Source: Macrostomum hystrix
Taxonomy: Eukaryota; Platyhelminthes; Macrostomidae
Length of the DNA stretch: 64,000 bases
Direction of reading: 5' to 3'
NCBI GenBank assembly: GCA_950097015.1
Contig: CATNEN010000026.1
Location: 186,001 to 250,000, forward strand
Below are positions 11,508-23,200 of the stretch, piece by piece (the first letter of the stretch is position 1; every line of letters begins with the position of its first letter). Under the pieces are notes generated by a model. It was not told where the DNA came from, made no database searches, and was given only the letters and a program-made list of their open reading frames with translations. Made by a program: the position numbers and the translations under genes.

Positions 11508-14500
11508 TCAGATGTCGTCGAAAAACTGAAATAGGAAAATCGTGCATTTCTTGGAAAAATTTCTTCGAAAAAACTGTGCTCATCTCTCACAGACTGTGCT
11601 CATCTCCCACCGACTGTGCTCATCTCCCACCGACTGTGCTCATCTCTCACCGAATGTGCTTATTTCCCACCGAATGTGCTTATTTCCCACCGAATGTGCT
11701 TATTTCCCACCGACTGCTTATTTCCCACCGTCTGTGCTTATCACCCACTGACTGTGCTCATCTCCCACTGACTGTGCTCATCTCCCACCGACTGTGCTCA
11801 TCTCCCACTGACTGTGCTCATCTTCCACCGACTATGCTCATCTCACACCGGCTGTACTCATCTCCCACTGACTGATCTCTAACCGACTGTGCTCATCCTC
11901 CACCGACTCAATCTTAAGACTCATCCCCAAATGACCCGGCTGACTCACCCCTCCGGCCGGGGCGGCGCTGGGGCCCCTGGTGACGCTGACACTCGTGCGG
12001 CTCTTGGAGCGGAACTTGGTGAGGCTCTGCTCGGCTACCTCGGCCCGCTCCTCGGACTCCTCCAGATCGTGCTGCACCTTGCGGAACTTGGCCAGGTTGA
12101 TGGCGGCGATCTCTTCGGCCTCCTCCACCTGGCGCTTGTAGGCCTTCACCTTGGACTGCAGCTTCTCAACCAGCTCCTGCAGCTTGGCCTGGTTCTTGCG
12201 CTCCTCGTCCGACTGCGTGACGGCGGCGGGGAGGGTATTTTATGTTTCTCCTAAACACACTGAGACAGACAGCTAGTGAACTCACAGCAAACGACAGCTC
12301 CTTGAGGCGACGGTCGGCCTTCCTGGCGTTCTTCTGGGTCTCCTGGTGACGGCGCTGCTCGGCGTCCAGCTCGGCCTCGAGGTCGCGCACCCGCGCCTCC
12401 AGCTTGGCCAGCTCCCGCTTGCCGCCCTTGGCGGCACCGCCCTCGGCAGCCTCCAGCCGGGCCTGCACCTCCTTCAGGGCGTTCTCCAACTGGCGCCGGG
12501 CCTTCTCGGCGTGCAGGGCGTGCTCCTGCTCGACGCGCACCTCGTCGGCAAGGCGCTGCGTGTCCAGGGCGGCCTTCTTGGCGCGCTCCTCGGCGTTGCG
12601 AGCCTCGTTGTGCTGCTCGTCCAGGTCGCCGCGCATGGCGTTGATGTCGGCCTCCAGCTTGCGCTTGGTGGCGCTCAGGGAGGCGTTGGCAGCGCTTAGC
12701 TCGCCGATGCGATCGGCGGCCTCCGCGCGCTCGGCTTCGGCGGCCTTGCGCGAACGCTCGGCCGACTCCAGCTGGGTGCGCAGCTCCTCAACCTCCGCAG
12801 AGAGCATGTTCAGCTTGCGCTCTACCGACATGGCCTGCTCGCGAGCGTCATCCCGCTGGCGCTGCTCGTCCTCCACTTGGGACTGCATCTCGCGCAGCTG
12901 CTGCTGGTACTTCTTCACGCTCTTGTCGGCTTCGGCGCGAGCCCTGTTGGCACTGTCCAGCGCCACCTCCAGCTCGTTGATGTCCTGCTCCAGCTTCTTC
13001 TTCTGGCGCTGCACCTCCGCCTTGCCCTTGGCCTCGGCGTCCACGGTGGCGGTCATGGAGTCCATGGCGCGCTGGTGGTTCTTGCGGGTGCTCTCGAACT
13101 CCTCCTCCTTCTCGGCGATGCGACGGTCGATGTCCTGGCGCACCTGAGCCAGCTCGAGCTGGGTGCGGGCCACCTTGGCCTCCTCCTGCTCCAGGGCGGC
13201 CTCGGCCTCCTCCAGAGCGGCCTGGAGCTCCTCCTTCTCCATCTCCAGACGGCGGCGGGCCTTGTCAACCTCGTGCACGTTGCGGCCACCTTCGCCCAGC
13301 TGCTCGGTGAGGTCGCGGATCTCGTCGGCGAGGCTCTTGTTCTCCCGGCGGACAGCCTCGGTCTGGTCGCGGGCCTCCTCCAGCTGGGCCTTCAACTTGA
13401 AGATCTCGGCGGAGTAGCCGCGGGACTCGCGCTGCGTGGACTCCAGATCGGCCTGGGAGCTCTGGTATTTCTGCTGCCACTCGGCCACGGTCTTGTCGAA
13501 GTTCTTCTGCTTCTTCTCCAGCTGAGAGGCCAGCACGGTGGAGCGCTCCAGGTCAACGGTGGCGTCCTCCAGCTCGGCCTGCAGACGGTTGCGGGCCTTC
13601 TCGACCTGGGCCAGCTTGGCCTTCGCGCTCTCCATCTCGTCCTGAAAACGGGGAAGGGCAGAGATAAGACTTCACATGCTCAAAATCAAATGGGCTGGAG
13701 CTAGAACCATATAAGAGCGTCCTGGTGGTGTGAAGTTAAAATTAAAATCAGACTGAAGGGTGAGGGTTAAAGATAAAAAGCGTGGTGGTGTGAAGTTAAA
13801 GTGACAATCGGAGTGGAAGTGTGAAATTAAGGATTAAAAACCGGACTCGAGGTGCGAAGTTCAAGAAACAGCTGGACTGGCTGGAAGTGGCAGTTTTTAG
13901 AAGAAAATCGGTCTGGAGGTGTGAAGTTAAACTGACAACCAAATTGGAAGTGGCCAGATAAGATAAGATTGAATATAAGAAACGTATTCGAGGTGTGAGG
14001 TTAAGTTTACAGTCGGACTAGAATTTGGGGGCGAAAAGCACCAAACGGGGATGATATAAAGTCCATTGAATTGAAGAATTCACAGCATAGATAAATGAAC
14101 TGAAACAGACTGGGAGCTAATTTATGAGAAAAGCATTTAAAATACCTACCTGGGCCTCCAGCAGCTTGGCCTGCAGGCGACGCTTGAGCTCTTCAACCTC
14201 CTCGCCGCCGCCGCCACCACCGCTCTCGTACTTGGAGCGCCACTGCTGCGCCTCGCCCTGGGCCTTGGCCAGCTGGCGCTGCAGCTCGGACTTGGCCTCC
14301 TGCTCCTCCTCCAGCTGCTCGCGGATCTGGTCCAGGTCGGCGCTCAGGTTGCGCACATCCGAGCTCAGCTTAGACTTCAGCCGGCTCTCGTCCTCCAGGT
14401 TGCGCCTGGCCTCCTCCAGCTGCTGGGTTAGCTGCTGCTTGGCCTTGGTGAGCTGGTTCAACTGAGCCTCGGCCTCCTCCAGCTTGCGGCCCAGCTCGCC

Positions 14501-17500
14501 GCCCTCCTGGGAGGCGCGGTTCTTCTGCGACTGCAGGTCGGCAATCTGGCGAGTGGCCTCGTCCAGGCGGGCCTGCAGATCGCCCAGCTGGCCGTCCAGG
14601 GTCTTGGCGTTCTTCTCAGCGTTGGCCTTGGCCTTGCTGATGTGCTCGAGCTGCGAGTGCAGATCGTCCAGCTCGGACTTGAACTGCGACTTCTCCTTCT
14701 CAACCTTGGCTTTGGCCTTCTGCAGCTGGTCGACCTGCTCCGAGAGCTCGTTGACGGCGTCCTGCTGTTTCTTGCGCAGCTGCTGCACCACCTGTTCGTG
14801 CTGCAGCACATTGTCCTCCATCTCACGGCGCAGTTTCAGCAGCTCGGACTCGCGCTTCTTGTTCAGCTCCTGTTGAGCGACGGTGGCGCCGCCCTGCTCC
14901 TCCAGCTTGTCAGCGACGTCCTCGAGCTCAGCCTCAACCTGCTGGCGCTGCTTCTCGGCCTTGGACCGGGCCTGGCGCTCGGACTCCAGCTCCTCCTCCA
15001 GCTCCTGGATGCGAGCCTGCAGCTCCTTGATCTTGCGCTGCAGCTGGGCGATGATGCCCTGCTCGTCCTCAACTTTGTTGTGCAGGCTGTTCAGCTCGGC
15101 GTCCTTGCGCTTGATCTGCTCCTCCATGTCGCGCTTGACCCGCTCCAGATCCTCGACGGTCTCCTGGGTCATCTTGAGGTCGCCCTCGATCTTGCGCTTC
15201 ACCTTCTCAACATCGGCGCGGATCTTCTTCTCCTTCTCCAGCTGCTCCTCCATCTCGTCCAGGTTGTGCTCCAGCTTCTGCTTCAGCTTGTTCAGGTTGT
15301 TGACCTTCTCCTCCTCGGCTGCTAGGGCATCCTGGGTCTGCTTGATGGTTTCCTCGTGAGCCTTCTTCTCCTTCTGCAGCTTGGCAATGGACTCGTCCTG
15401 GCGGGCCATCTCATCCTGCAGGGTGCGGATTTGGTTCTCCTTGCTCTGCTTCTCCTGCTCGGACTTCTGCAGGTTCTTCTCCAGGTCCTCGATGTCCTTC
15501 TTCAATTCGTTGACCTCGCCTTCCATCTTCTTCTTGACGCCCTCAAGCTCGGTGGCAGCGTCCTCCTCGTCCAACAGGCGGTCCTCCAGCTCCTTGATCT
15601 GGGTCTCGTAGTCGGCCTTCTGCTTGATGAGGTTCTCGATCTTCTCCTCGGCGTCGGAAAGAGTGTCCTGCTCAGCCTGCAGCTGCAGGAAGATATCGTT
15701 CTTCTGCTGCAGCAGAGTCACGTTCTGCTCCTCGAGCTCCTTCTTCAGCTTCTCCATCTTCTCGTATTCCTCCTTGAACTTGGCGAGCTCTTCGGCGGCC
15801 TTCTTCATCTCCTCCTCCTGGCGAGCGACGTTGAGCATGGGCTTGACCTTGAGGTACAGGCGCCACCACTCCCAGTTCTTGAGCTGCAGGTGCTTGCGTA
15901 CGTTCCTCTGGATGATGCTGAGGGCGGTGCGCTGGTCCTGCAGCTTCTTGTGCTTCTTGCGCATCATGTAGCCGCGGATCTGGGCCTGGAACAGGGCGAT
16001 GATGCGGCTCAGCTTCTCGTCGCGGATGTCCTCGAGCTCGGCCAGCACGCCGGCTTTGAAGAAGATCTTGGTGTTACCCAGGCGGTACTGCTGCTTGTCC
16101 AGCTGGACGGCCTCCAGGATCTTGCCGCTGACGGCCTTGCCCTCGACGAAGCCCTCCGGAATGACATTGGGGGCCAAGATCGAGTAGCTGCAATTTTGTT
16201 GGGTGACGTGGGCACTCTGATACTGCATCTATAAGGCTTCAGGTTCAATCCTACCAGACTACAGGGCATAAAAGTGTACTCACCGCTGCTTGAACTCGGA
16301 GTAGATCATCCTGTTGGGGAAGCCCTTGCGGCAGATACGGATGCCCTCGAGCACACCGTTGCAGTGAAGCTGGTGCAGCACTAGGTGGGCGTCGACAACA
16401 CCGCTCTGCTTGAACTCGTTCGGCACAATGCAACGGATGAAGTTGGGCGATGTGCTGTGCAGGTTCTTCATCAGCTTGTTCAGCGACTCCTGCAAAACAA
16501 TATCAGAGTCATTTTTTCCTTCAAGTTTTACTCAATGACAGGTGCTTTAGAGTTATTATGGCTAAGCGTTCGCACTCAGAACTTACACGGTGAGTAGCCG
16601 AGATAGTCTGCATGCCGCCACCCTTGCGCTTCTTGCCAGACTTGTCCGAGGCGTCTATAAAATGAGCATAAATTTATTGTCGTAAGGCAAACTGAGCGAG
16701 CATGCACTTTAAGGCAGACTTTAATCAACTCAAGTCTATAAGTTCTAGTTTATCCCACCGCTGCCACCTTCGAGGACATCAGCAAGCAATGCTATCTCGA
16801 TTGCATCGGTCTCTAAGATTACATAGATTTGCCGAACGACCATCTTCGCACAATTGGTTGACTCACCATCCGGCGGCGGGAAGAACAGCGCCACCAGGTG
16901 CTCCTTGCTGCCGCTCAGCACGCCAATCACACTCTCGTTCAGCGGGTCCTTGTTGCGCTCCAGCCAGCCGGTGATGTTGTAGCCGACGGTGCCGGCGTAG
17001 TGGTGCAGCTCGAAGTGGGCCTCGGCCTTGCCGGGCTTCGGCGGCTTCGGCTTGCCAAAGTTCGGCGACTTTCCCAGGTGGTTGTCGTACAGCTTGTTCT
17101 TGAAGGTGGTGTCGGAGGCCTTCGGGAACATGCACTCCTCCTCCAGGATGGACAGGATGCCCATGGGCTTCTCGATCAGCTCGATGCAAGCGGCGAGGTC
17201 CATGCCGAAGTCGATGAACTCCCAGTCGATGGCCTCCTTCTTGTACTCCTCCTGCTCCAGCACGAACATGTGGTGGTTGAAGAACTGCTGCAGGCGCTCG
17301 TTGGTGTAGTTGATGCAGATCTGCTCGAAGCCGTTGAAGTCGAAGATCTCGAAGCCGGCGATATCCAGCACGCCAATGAAGTATTGGCGCTTGGCCTTGG
17401 TATCCAGCGTCTGGTTGACGCGGTTGACCAGCCAGCCGAACATGCGGTTGTATAGAGACTTGGCCAGGGCGTTCACGGAAAACGTCACCTGCTCCAGAGT

Positions 17501-20500
17501 CTGGCCCTTGGTAACGTAGTCGTTGCCGACCTTCACCTTTGGCTTCAGGATGGCCTGCAGCAGGTCCTTGGCGTTCACGCCGAGCAGGAAGGCGACCTTC
17601 TCGGCCTCGGCGGTGCCGTCGGACTCAGCCTGCTCCTCGCGCGGTCTCTGCTTGAACTTCATCTCGCCCATGTTGAGAATCGCGCAGGTGGACTTAAACA
17701 TGCCGTTTTTCTCGTCGGCTGAGAAGCCCAGAATGTCAATGGCCTCGTCAGTCAGCTTCATCTCCTCGGCGTCGTCCACACCGTCGATGGCCAGCTCGCC
17801 CTGGTTGATGAAGGAGTACAGGGCCGGGTCAGCGGTGACGAGCAGCTTATCGTGCCACTGCTTGCCATAGCTGGACAGCAGCTGGTAGAAGATGTGGTAG
17901 TTGCGCTCGCCGCTCATCTGCGAGGTGACGCGAGACTTCTCCAGCAGGTCTGCGGAGGAGTTAGGGCGCGGTAGGTTGTTTTGGCGAGTTCTCACAGTAT
18001 TTTGCTAGATTGCTATTTTCCTACTATCAGTAGTGTTGTTAAAATATGAAGCGCTCACAGAACTCGATATCGGCACCGGCGATCTTGCCAGTCGGGCCGA
18101 AGTGGATGCGAATGAACTTTCCCTACAAATGGCGCAATTTGAGAAGTTTTCTGATTGTCTTGCTGGGCAACAGTATTGCATTTATTTCGCATATTAGCGC
18201 TAACTTACGAAACGGGATGAGTTGTTGTTCCTGACAGTCTTGGCATTACCGTAGGCCTCCAGCACAGGGTTGGCCTGCACAATCTGCTCCTCGAGGGAGC
18301 CCTGGACATTGTGGAAGGAATGCATCGAAAATATTTTAGATTGTTTGTAACAAAAACGTTTTATACAGCATTCAAAAGGGTTACATGCTGGTAAGACCAT
18401 CTGTGTGCATTTGAAAGGAAAAGTAGGTTTTGGGCAAATATTAAATGTTAAGGTAAAAGTATAATTGCCTTCGATAAACTTCCTAGTATAAATGGGCAGT
18501 TTGAAAAAAATGGGCAGAAACCTGGCTATTCACTTGAATCATTCATTTAAAATAAAATTTCGTTATAAAATAAGATCATTCACAGGTAAGAATTAAATTG
18601 CATTTGAGATGCGAAAGTGCATCTTATAATGTGAAGGTTAAACGATAGCAAAAAGTACGAATAATAGCACCGCGATAAATCCCTGCGTAATAATACTCTC
18701 CCTACCAATCAGCTTTCTGAGAGGAGCGAGTTTAGCCAATCAGACAGCAGAATTTTACCCTTCTACCCCATTAGTGTACATGCGCTAGCCAATCAGCCAA
18801 CATACTTTTACCCTTCTTCCCCATTAGTGTACATGCGCTAGCCAATCAGCCAACATACTTCTCTACCCTTCTATCCCTTCTTTTTACACACGCTAGACAA
18901 TCGCCAGAAAAACCAAGGAAATACTTACGCTCTCTTATTCCTTAAAATCTAAGTTCAGAATCGACAGATTTTTCAGAACCCCACAATCAGGTATGCACAT
19001 GCTTCAGTTCGTTCAATAAAGAGAACATCTGATTTAAAAAGCAAAAATGGGTAAAGATTTCGCGAGCTGGAACACAATGGACAAGTGGGCGCGTCTGCGG
19101 TTTCATCGCCAAACCTTCTTGGAGTCGGTGGTCTCGGCGGCGTCCTTGGTCTGGGTGAGGGCCGTCAGCTGGGCGAAGTACGAGATGACCTTCTTGGTGT
19201 TCTCAGTCTTACCGGCACCGCTCTCGCCGCTAGATTTTCAGTATTTTTGTATGCGAATTGCAATTAAAATAATATATTTTAAGCTGGCAGTTAAGCAATA
19301 AAGTATTCTCACATGCCTTTTTTTACTTTTCAAGCGCTAATTTGCTATCTTTGCCAGCTTTGCTATGACAGAAAAACAAAATATGAAGCAGAAACAGTTT
19401 AAAATAAACAAGCAAGCAACCGATTAGCAATGGTGTGCAGCCGTTAAAAGTACAGTACGAGAATTTAATAAAGCCACTGCTATTTGGTAAGCATTAAAAT
19501 TCAAAGGTAATTAAATATTTTGTTTGTGGGTTGGGGCGACTTAATTTAGCCACCGTTTCAGTGAAAGTGTACACAGTATGAAGACAACAATGTCTTCAAC
19601 AAGGCAGGTGTAGACTTCTGTGTGAATGTGTGCTTGAGTAACTTATTTGCTCAGGGGTCAGCGGAATGGGCAGAATTGCCTTCTCGCTGGCTGCTAGTCG
19701 TCCAATGCTTCGCCGGTACCCATTGCCCAAAGCGAACATTTTTTTGTTATAATACTCGCTTTGACCGATTACCGAGTAGTTTCCTAGACTTAACCGTTAT
19801 TCTAATCCATCACTTTGGGGGTCGGTGGCAGAGCGGTTAACGCGTTTGCCTCTCGCACCAAGGTCCCTAAGTTCGATTCCACGGCGAGGCCACATTTATT
19901 TGGGGCGCAGCCGCGGAGAGAAGGCTTGGGGGCTTGTCGTGCAATTTACGCCCTTGAGGGCCAACCTCCAAGGCACAGTGAAGTGTACACTGCCTGACGA
20001 TGAGAAAGTCAGGGCAGATGTACACACCTGTGTGAGCGTGTGCCTGCGTACGGTATCTGTGTGCGTGCGTGCTCAGGAGTCAGCGGAATGGGCAGAATTG
20101 CCTGCTCGCTGGCTGCGGGTCCAGTGTCACTAAATGATGTACCATTGCCTACAGCCCTCCTGCAATTATTATTATAAATCCATCAATTTCACAAAAATGG
20201 ATATTCAACAGCTGAAATTTAAATAAGGGGAACAGAATGACCAACCTTGTTTACAGTAATTAGTAAACGTAATAAGACAAGCATATTTTTGAGTGCGTGA
20301 CACTACTGGTTCAAAGGACCAAAGCTAATAATTATTGACATCAGAAGGCAAAACTTAAAAAATATTGGACATCGATTGACTCACGTGATCAGCACGGACT
20401 GGTTCTCGCGCTCTGCAATTGGTCAGTGTTAATTTGGGGTTGGTGATTTCTAGGAAATGTTTTTAAATTAACGCGCATAAAAATTTAAAGCCGGAATTTT

Positions 20501-21569
20501 TTAAGTATAATGTACTACGATCTCGCTGCTCACCCTGCAACATGTTGGAGTAGGCGTTGTCGGAGATGGCGAAAGCGTGCGGCGGCATCTCAGTCTTTCG
20601 CTTGCCCTTGTACTTTAGCACCACGCTGTTGGTGTAGATTGGCAGTCGCTTGTAGGGATTCACCACCACGCAGAACAGGCCGGAGTAGGTCTGCAGAATA
20701 AATAATAATTGCAAGAGGGCTGTAAGCAGTGGCGCATCATTTGGTGGCACTAGACCAGCGAGGAGGCAATTCTGCCCATTTCGCTGACTCCCATCTTGTC
20801 CCCCAAGCACACACGCACACAGATACTGTAAGCAGGCACACGCTCACACAGGTGTGTACATCTGCCCTGACTTTCTCATCGTCAGGCAGTGTACACTCTC
20901 ATTGTGCCTTGGAGGTCGGCCCTCAATGTGATAAATTGCACGACAAGCCCGAAATAAATGTGGCCTCGCCGTAGAATCGAAGTCAGGGATCTTATGGTGC
21001 GAGAGGCAAACGCGTCAGACAGCTCTGCCTCTCATGTCCCTAGATCTACTAACTCATCATCATAGGACTGGGCTCTGAAAGCACATCTGAGCTCAACACA
21101 GTAGCCATGCGGCAGCCCACTCACGTAGATGAGCATCTTGAAGTAGCGCTGGCGCAGGTTGTGCAGCACGGAAGCGTCGTTCAAGAAGGTCAAGTTGGCC
21201 ATGTCCTCGAACAGCTCAAACTTGGGCGGATTCATCTGCTGAATGTCGTCCTCCTTCAGTACTTTCTCCTGCAGGACGAGCACAATAGAAATTCGTTTAT
21301 GCATTCATGGGCATCACTACTGTAAGTAGCACGCGAGATATCTAAGCATCTTTGTCATAAACAAAACACACCTCGCCCTTCTCGGTCTTGACGGTGACTT
21401 TGCCGCCATCGCGCGAGATTACATCACCCTTGACGTAGCCCTCCTTTTCGTCTGGGCACCAGCAGACCTTCTTGGAGTCGAAGGTGGCGTTGGCGCTCTC
21501 CTTCAGCAGGGCCTTGCGGTCCACGCCGAGGTACTTGAAGTCCGGATCGTTGGGATCTAGACCGGACAT
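11508..21569 (-). CDS. Muscle-type myosin heavy chain (class II), complete
   Basis: Coding exons, high to low: 21,569-21,372; 21,268-21,125; 20,690-20,534; 20,412-20,385; 19,229-19,115; 18,301-18,209; 18,122-18,059; 17,949-16,867; 16,654-16,587; 16,489-16,284; 16,187-14,150; 13,641-12,286; 12,212-11,949; probably 11,525-11,508. All have GT/AG sites and the phases join without a break, giving about 1,943 residues, a normal length. Visible in order: SH3-like N-terminus, P-loop GESGAGKT (about 177-184), switch I NNNSSRF (239-245), switch [10 protein letters not shown] (about 465), a Lys/Gly-rich loop 2, the SH1 region, IQ motifs after about 780, then about 1,080 residues of heptad coiled coil and a short SVSVTRG tailpiece. 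It is the ATP-driven thick-filament motor of muscle. The start at 21,569 gives [16 protein letters not shown]. The last exon adds only five codons (FFDDI, then TGA) and is the least certain. No mutually exclusive exon clusters are seen. Confidence 0.95.
11575..11910 (+). repeat. 20-bp minisatellite, diverged array in the last myosin intron
   Basis: About 16 units of the 20-mer, more diverged than elsewhere (accgaatgtgcttatttccc, actgactgtgctcatctccc). If the last myosin exon is correctly placed at 11,508-11,525, this array lies in the final intron of the myosin gene. Confidence 0.92.
13660..14100. repeat. Degenerate tandem repeat in a myosin intron
   Basis: Diverged repeats of very roughly 55-65 bp, recognised by recurring gtgtgaagttaaa / gtgcgaagttcaa and aaatcgg/aatcgga words. 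They fill most of the intron between the exons ending at 14,150 and starting at 13,641. Much older-looking than the other arrays. Confidence 0.55.
18695..18890. repeat. Short direct repeats with CCAAT boxes in a myosin intron
   Basis: A segment of about 65 bp containing cattagtgtacatgcgctag followed by ccaatcagccaacatac occurs twice in tandem, with partial copies on either side. Four ccaatca words lie in about 150 bp. It sits in the intron between the exons at 19,115 and 18,301. Confidence 0.7.
19560..19720 (+). mobile_element. SINE-1 fragment, diverged
   Basis: Matches the 3' half of the SINE at 19,817-20,175 (gtcagcggaatgggcagaat, cgctggctgctag) but without the tRNA-like head. Lies in a myosin intron just upstream of the intact copy. 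Confidence 0.5.
19817..20175 (+). mobile_element. SINE-1, full-length tRNA-derived SINE
   Basis: The head begins ggtcggtggcagagcggtta (A-box-like) and has a B-box-like aagttcgattcc about 45 bases on. The body has the marker words ggggcgcagccgcgg, tgtacacacctgtgtgagcg and gtcagcggaatgggcagaat, and the end is cagccctcctgcaattatta with a TTA/ATT tail. Copies with the same architecture occur on both strands elsewhere in the window. It lies in a myosin intron, antisense to the gene. Confidence 0.88.
20703..21034 (-). mobile_element. SINE-1 copy, sense to the myosin gene
   Basis: Reverse-complement copy of the 19,817-20,175 element, carrying the same tail, body and tRNA-like head. Its TTATTATTTATT tail ends about 13 bases from the acceptor of the myosin exon 20,690-20,534, so part of the tract upstream of that acceptor comes from the SINE. 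Confidence 0.87.
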
Positions 21570-21649
21570 TGCTGCTGGGATTGGGAAAATTATAGAATAT
21601 TCGAGTATTTATTGGCGCAATTTATTAAACTCAAGTGAACGAGTAAGAA

Positions 21650-23020
21650 TGGAATCGTGAGCGATTGAAATGTGAATCGTGAACAAGTCAGACTGGGAAT
21701 CGTGAACGAGTGAGAATGGAATCGTGAGTGATTGAATTGTGAATCGTGAACAAGTCAGACTGGGAATTGTGAACGAGTGAATGGGGAATCGTGAGAGACT
21801 GAATGGGGAATCGTGAGCGACTGAATGGAGAATCGTGAACGAGTGAATGGGGAATCGTGAGCGACTGAATGGGGAATCGTGAACGACTGAATGGGGAATC
21901 GTGAGCGACTGAATGGGGAACCGTGAGCGACTGAATGGGGAATCGTGAGCGACTGAATGGGGAATCGTGAGCGACTGAATGGGGAATCGTGAGCGACTGA
22001 ATGGAGAATCGTGAACGAGTGAATGGGGAATCGTGAACGAGTGAATGGGGAATCGTGAGCGACTGAATGGAGAATCGTGAGCGACTGAATGGGGAATCGT
22101 GAGCGACTGAATGGGGAATCGTGAGCGACTGAATGGGGAATCGTGAGCGACTGAATGGGGAATCGTGAGCGACTGAATGGAGAATCGTGAGCGACTGAAT
22201 AGGGAACCGTGAGCGACTGAATGGGGAATCGTGAGCGACTGAATGGGGAATCGTGAGCGACTGAATGGGGAATCGTGAGCGACTGAATGGAGAATCGTGA
22301 ACGAGTGAATGGGGAATCGTGAACGAGTGAATGGAGAATCGTGAGCGACTGAATGGGGAATCGTGAGCGACTGAATGGGGAATCGTGAGCGACTGAATGG
22401 GGAATCGTGAGCGACTGAATGGGGAATCGTGAGCGACTGAATGGGGAATCGTGAGCGACTGAATGGAGAATCGTGAGCGACTGAATGGGGAATCGTGAGC
22501 GACTGAATGGGGAATCGTGAGCGACTGAATGGGGAATCGTGAGCGACTGAATAGGGAATCGTGAACGAGTGAATGGGGAATCGTGAACGAGTGAATGGGG
22601 AATCGTGAGCGACTGAATGGAGAATCGTGAACGAGTGAATGGGGAATCGTGAGCGACTGAATGGAGAATCGTGAGCGACTGAATGGGGAATCGTGAGCGA
22701 CTGAATGGGGAATCGTGAGCGACTGAATGGGGAATCGTGAGCGACTGAATGGGGAATCGTGAGCGACTGAATGGAGAATCGTGAGCGACTGAATGGGGAA
22801 TCGTGAGCGACTGAATGGGGAATCGTGAGCGACTGAATGGGGAATCGTGAGCGACTGAATAGGGAATCGTGAACGAGTGAATGGGGAATCGTGAACGAGT
22901 GAATGGGGAATCGTGAACGAGTGAATGGGGAATCGTGAACGAGTGAGACTGGGAATCGTGAACGAGTGAATGGGGAATCGTGAACGAGTGAGACTGGGAA
23001 TCGTGAACGAGTGAATGCTA
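21650..23020. repeat. 22-bp minisatellite in the 5' intron of the myosin gene
   Basis: About 62 units of ggggaatcgtgagcgactga plus at, with aatcgtgaacgagtga and agagaatcg variants arranged in recurring blocks. On the minus strand one frame stays open for more than 450 codons (Ser/Phe/Pro/Ile/His-rich), an artefact of the repeat. It lies between the myosin start codon (21,569) and the putative 5' non-coding exon at 23,072. Confidence 0.97.
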
Positions 23021-23071
23021 GCACAAAGCGAAGAACAATAATTATATCACGAAGCACAACCAGTCGCTTAC

Positions 23072-23200
23072 CTGTTTAAGTCGAATTAGAAAAGAGCTTC
23101 TTAAAACCAAAACTGAAATTCACTGCACTGAAAAGTATGATAAGAAATTCCGCTAAGTTCGAATTTTCTAGCGCTGGGCAACAGAACAAGAGAAGCTGGC
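23072..23200 (-). promoter_or_regulatory. Putative 5' non-coding exon of the myosin gene
   Basis: A consensus donor GTAAGC (plus-strand 23,066-23,071) lies just beyond the 22-bp array on the far side of the myosin start codon. The intron it implies (about 1.45 kb) would be almost all minisatellite. The upstream limit, the transcription start and any spliced-leader site cannot be read from the sequence. Confidence 0.4.

Larger units (their letters stand above)
7677..11618. repeat. 3.9-kb tandem segmental duplication, copy B
   Basis: Second copy of the segment starting at about 3,780, nearly identical by eye. It differs by one extra 20-bp unit and one extra G. Its right end runs into another 20-bp array (11,575-11,910) directly downstream of the main body of the myosin gene, and it contains the best candidate for the last myosin exon. 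Confidence 0.93.

Noticed and set aside
12346-13704. Long plus-strand frames rich in Leu/Gly or Ser/Arg across the myosin exons
   Set aside because: They are the antisense of GC-rich coiled-coil coding sequence. The minus strand gives an unmistakable myosin rod.
14124-16234. Further plus-strand Leu-rich frames up to 292 codons
   Set aside because: Same cause: shadows of the myosin rod and neck exons.
19825-19900. tRNA gene (ggtcggtggcagagcggtta … ttcgattcc)
   Set aside because: The acceptor-stem ends do not pair well and the sequence continues into a SINE body repeated at other positions, so it is a tRNA-derived SINE head.
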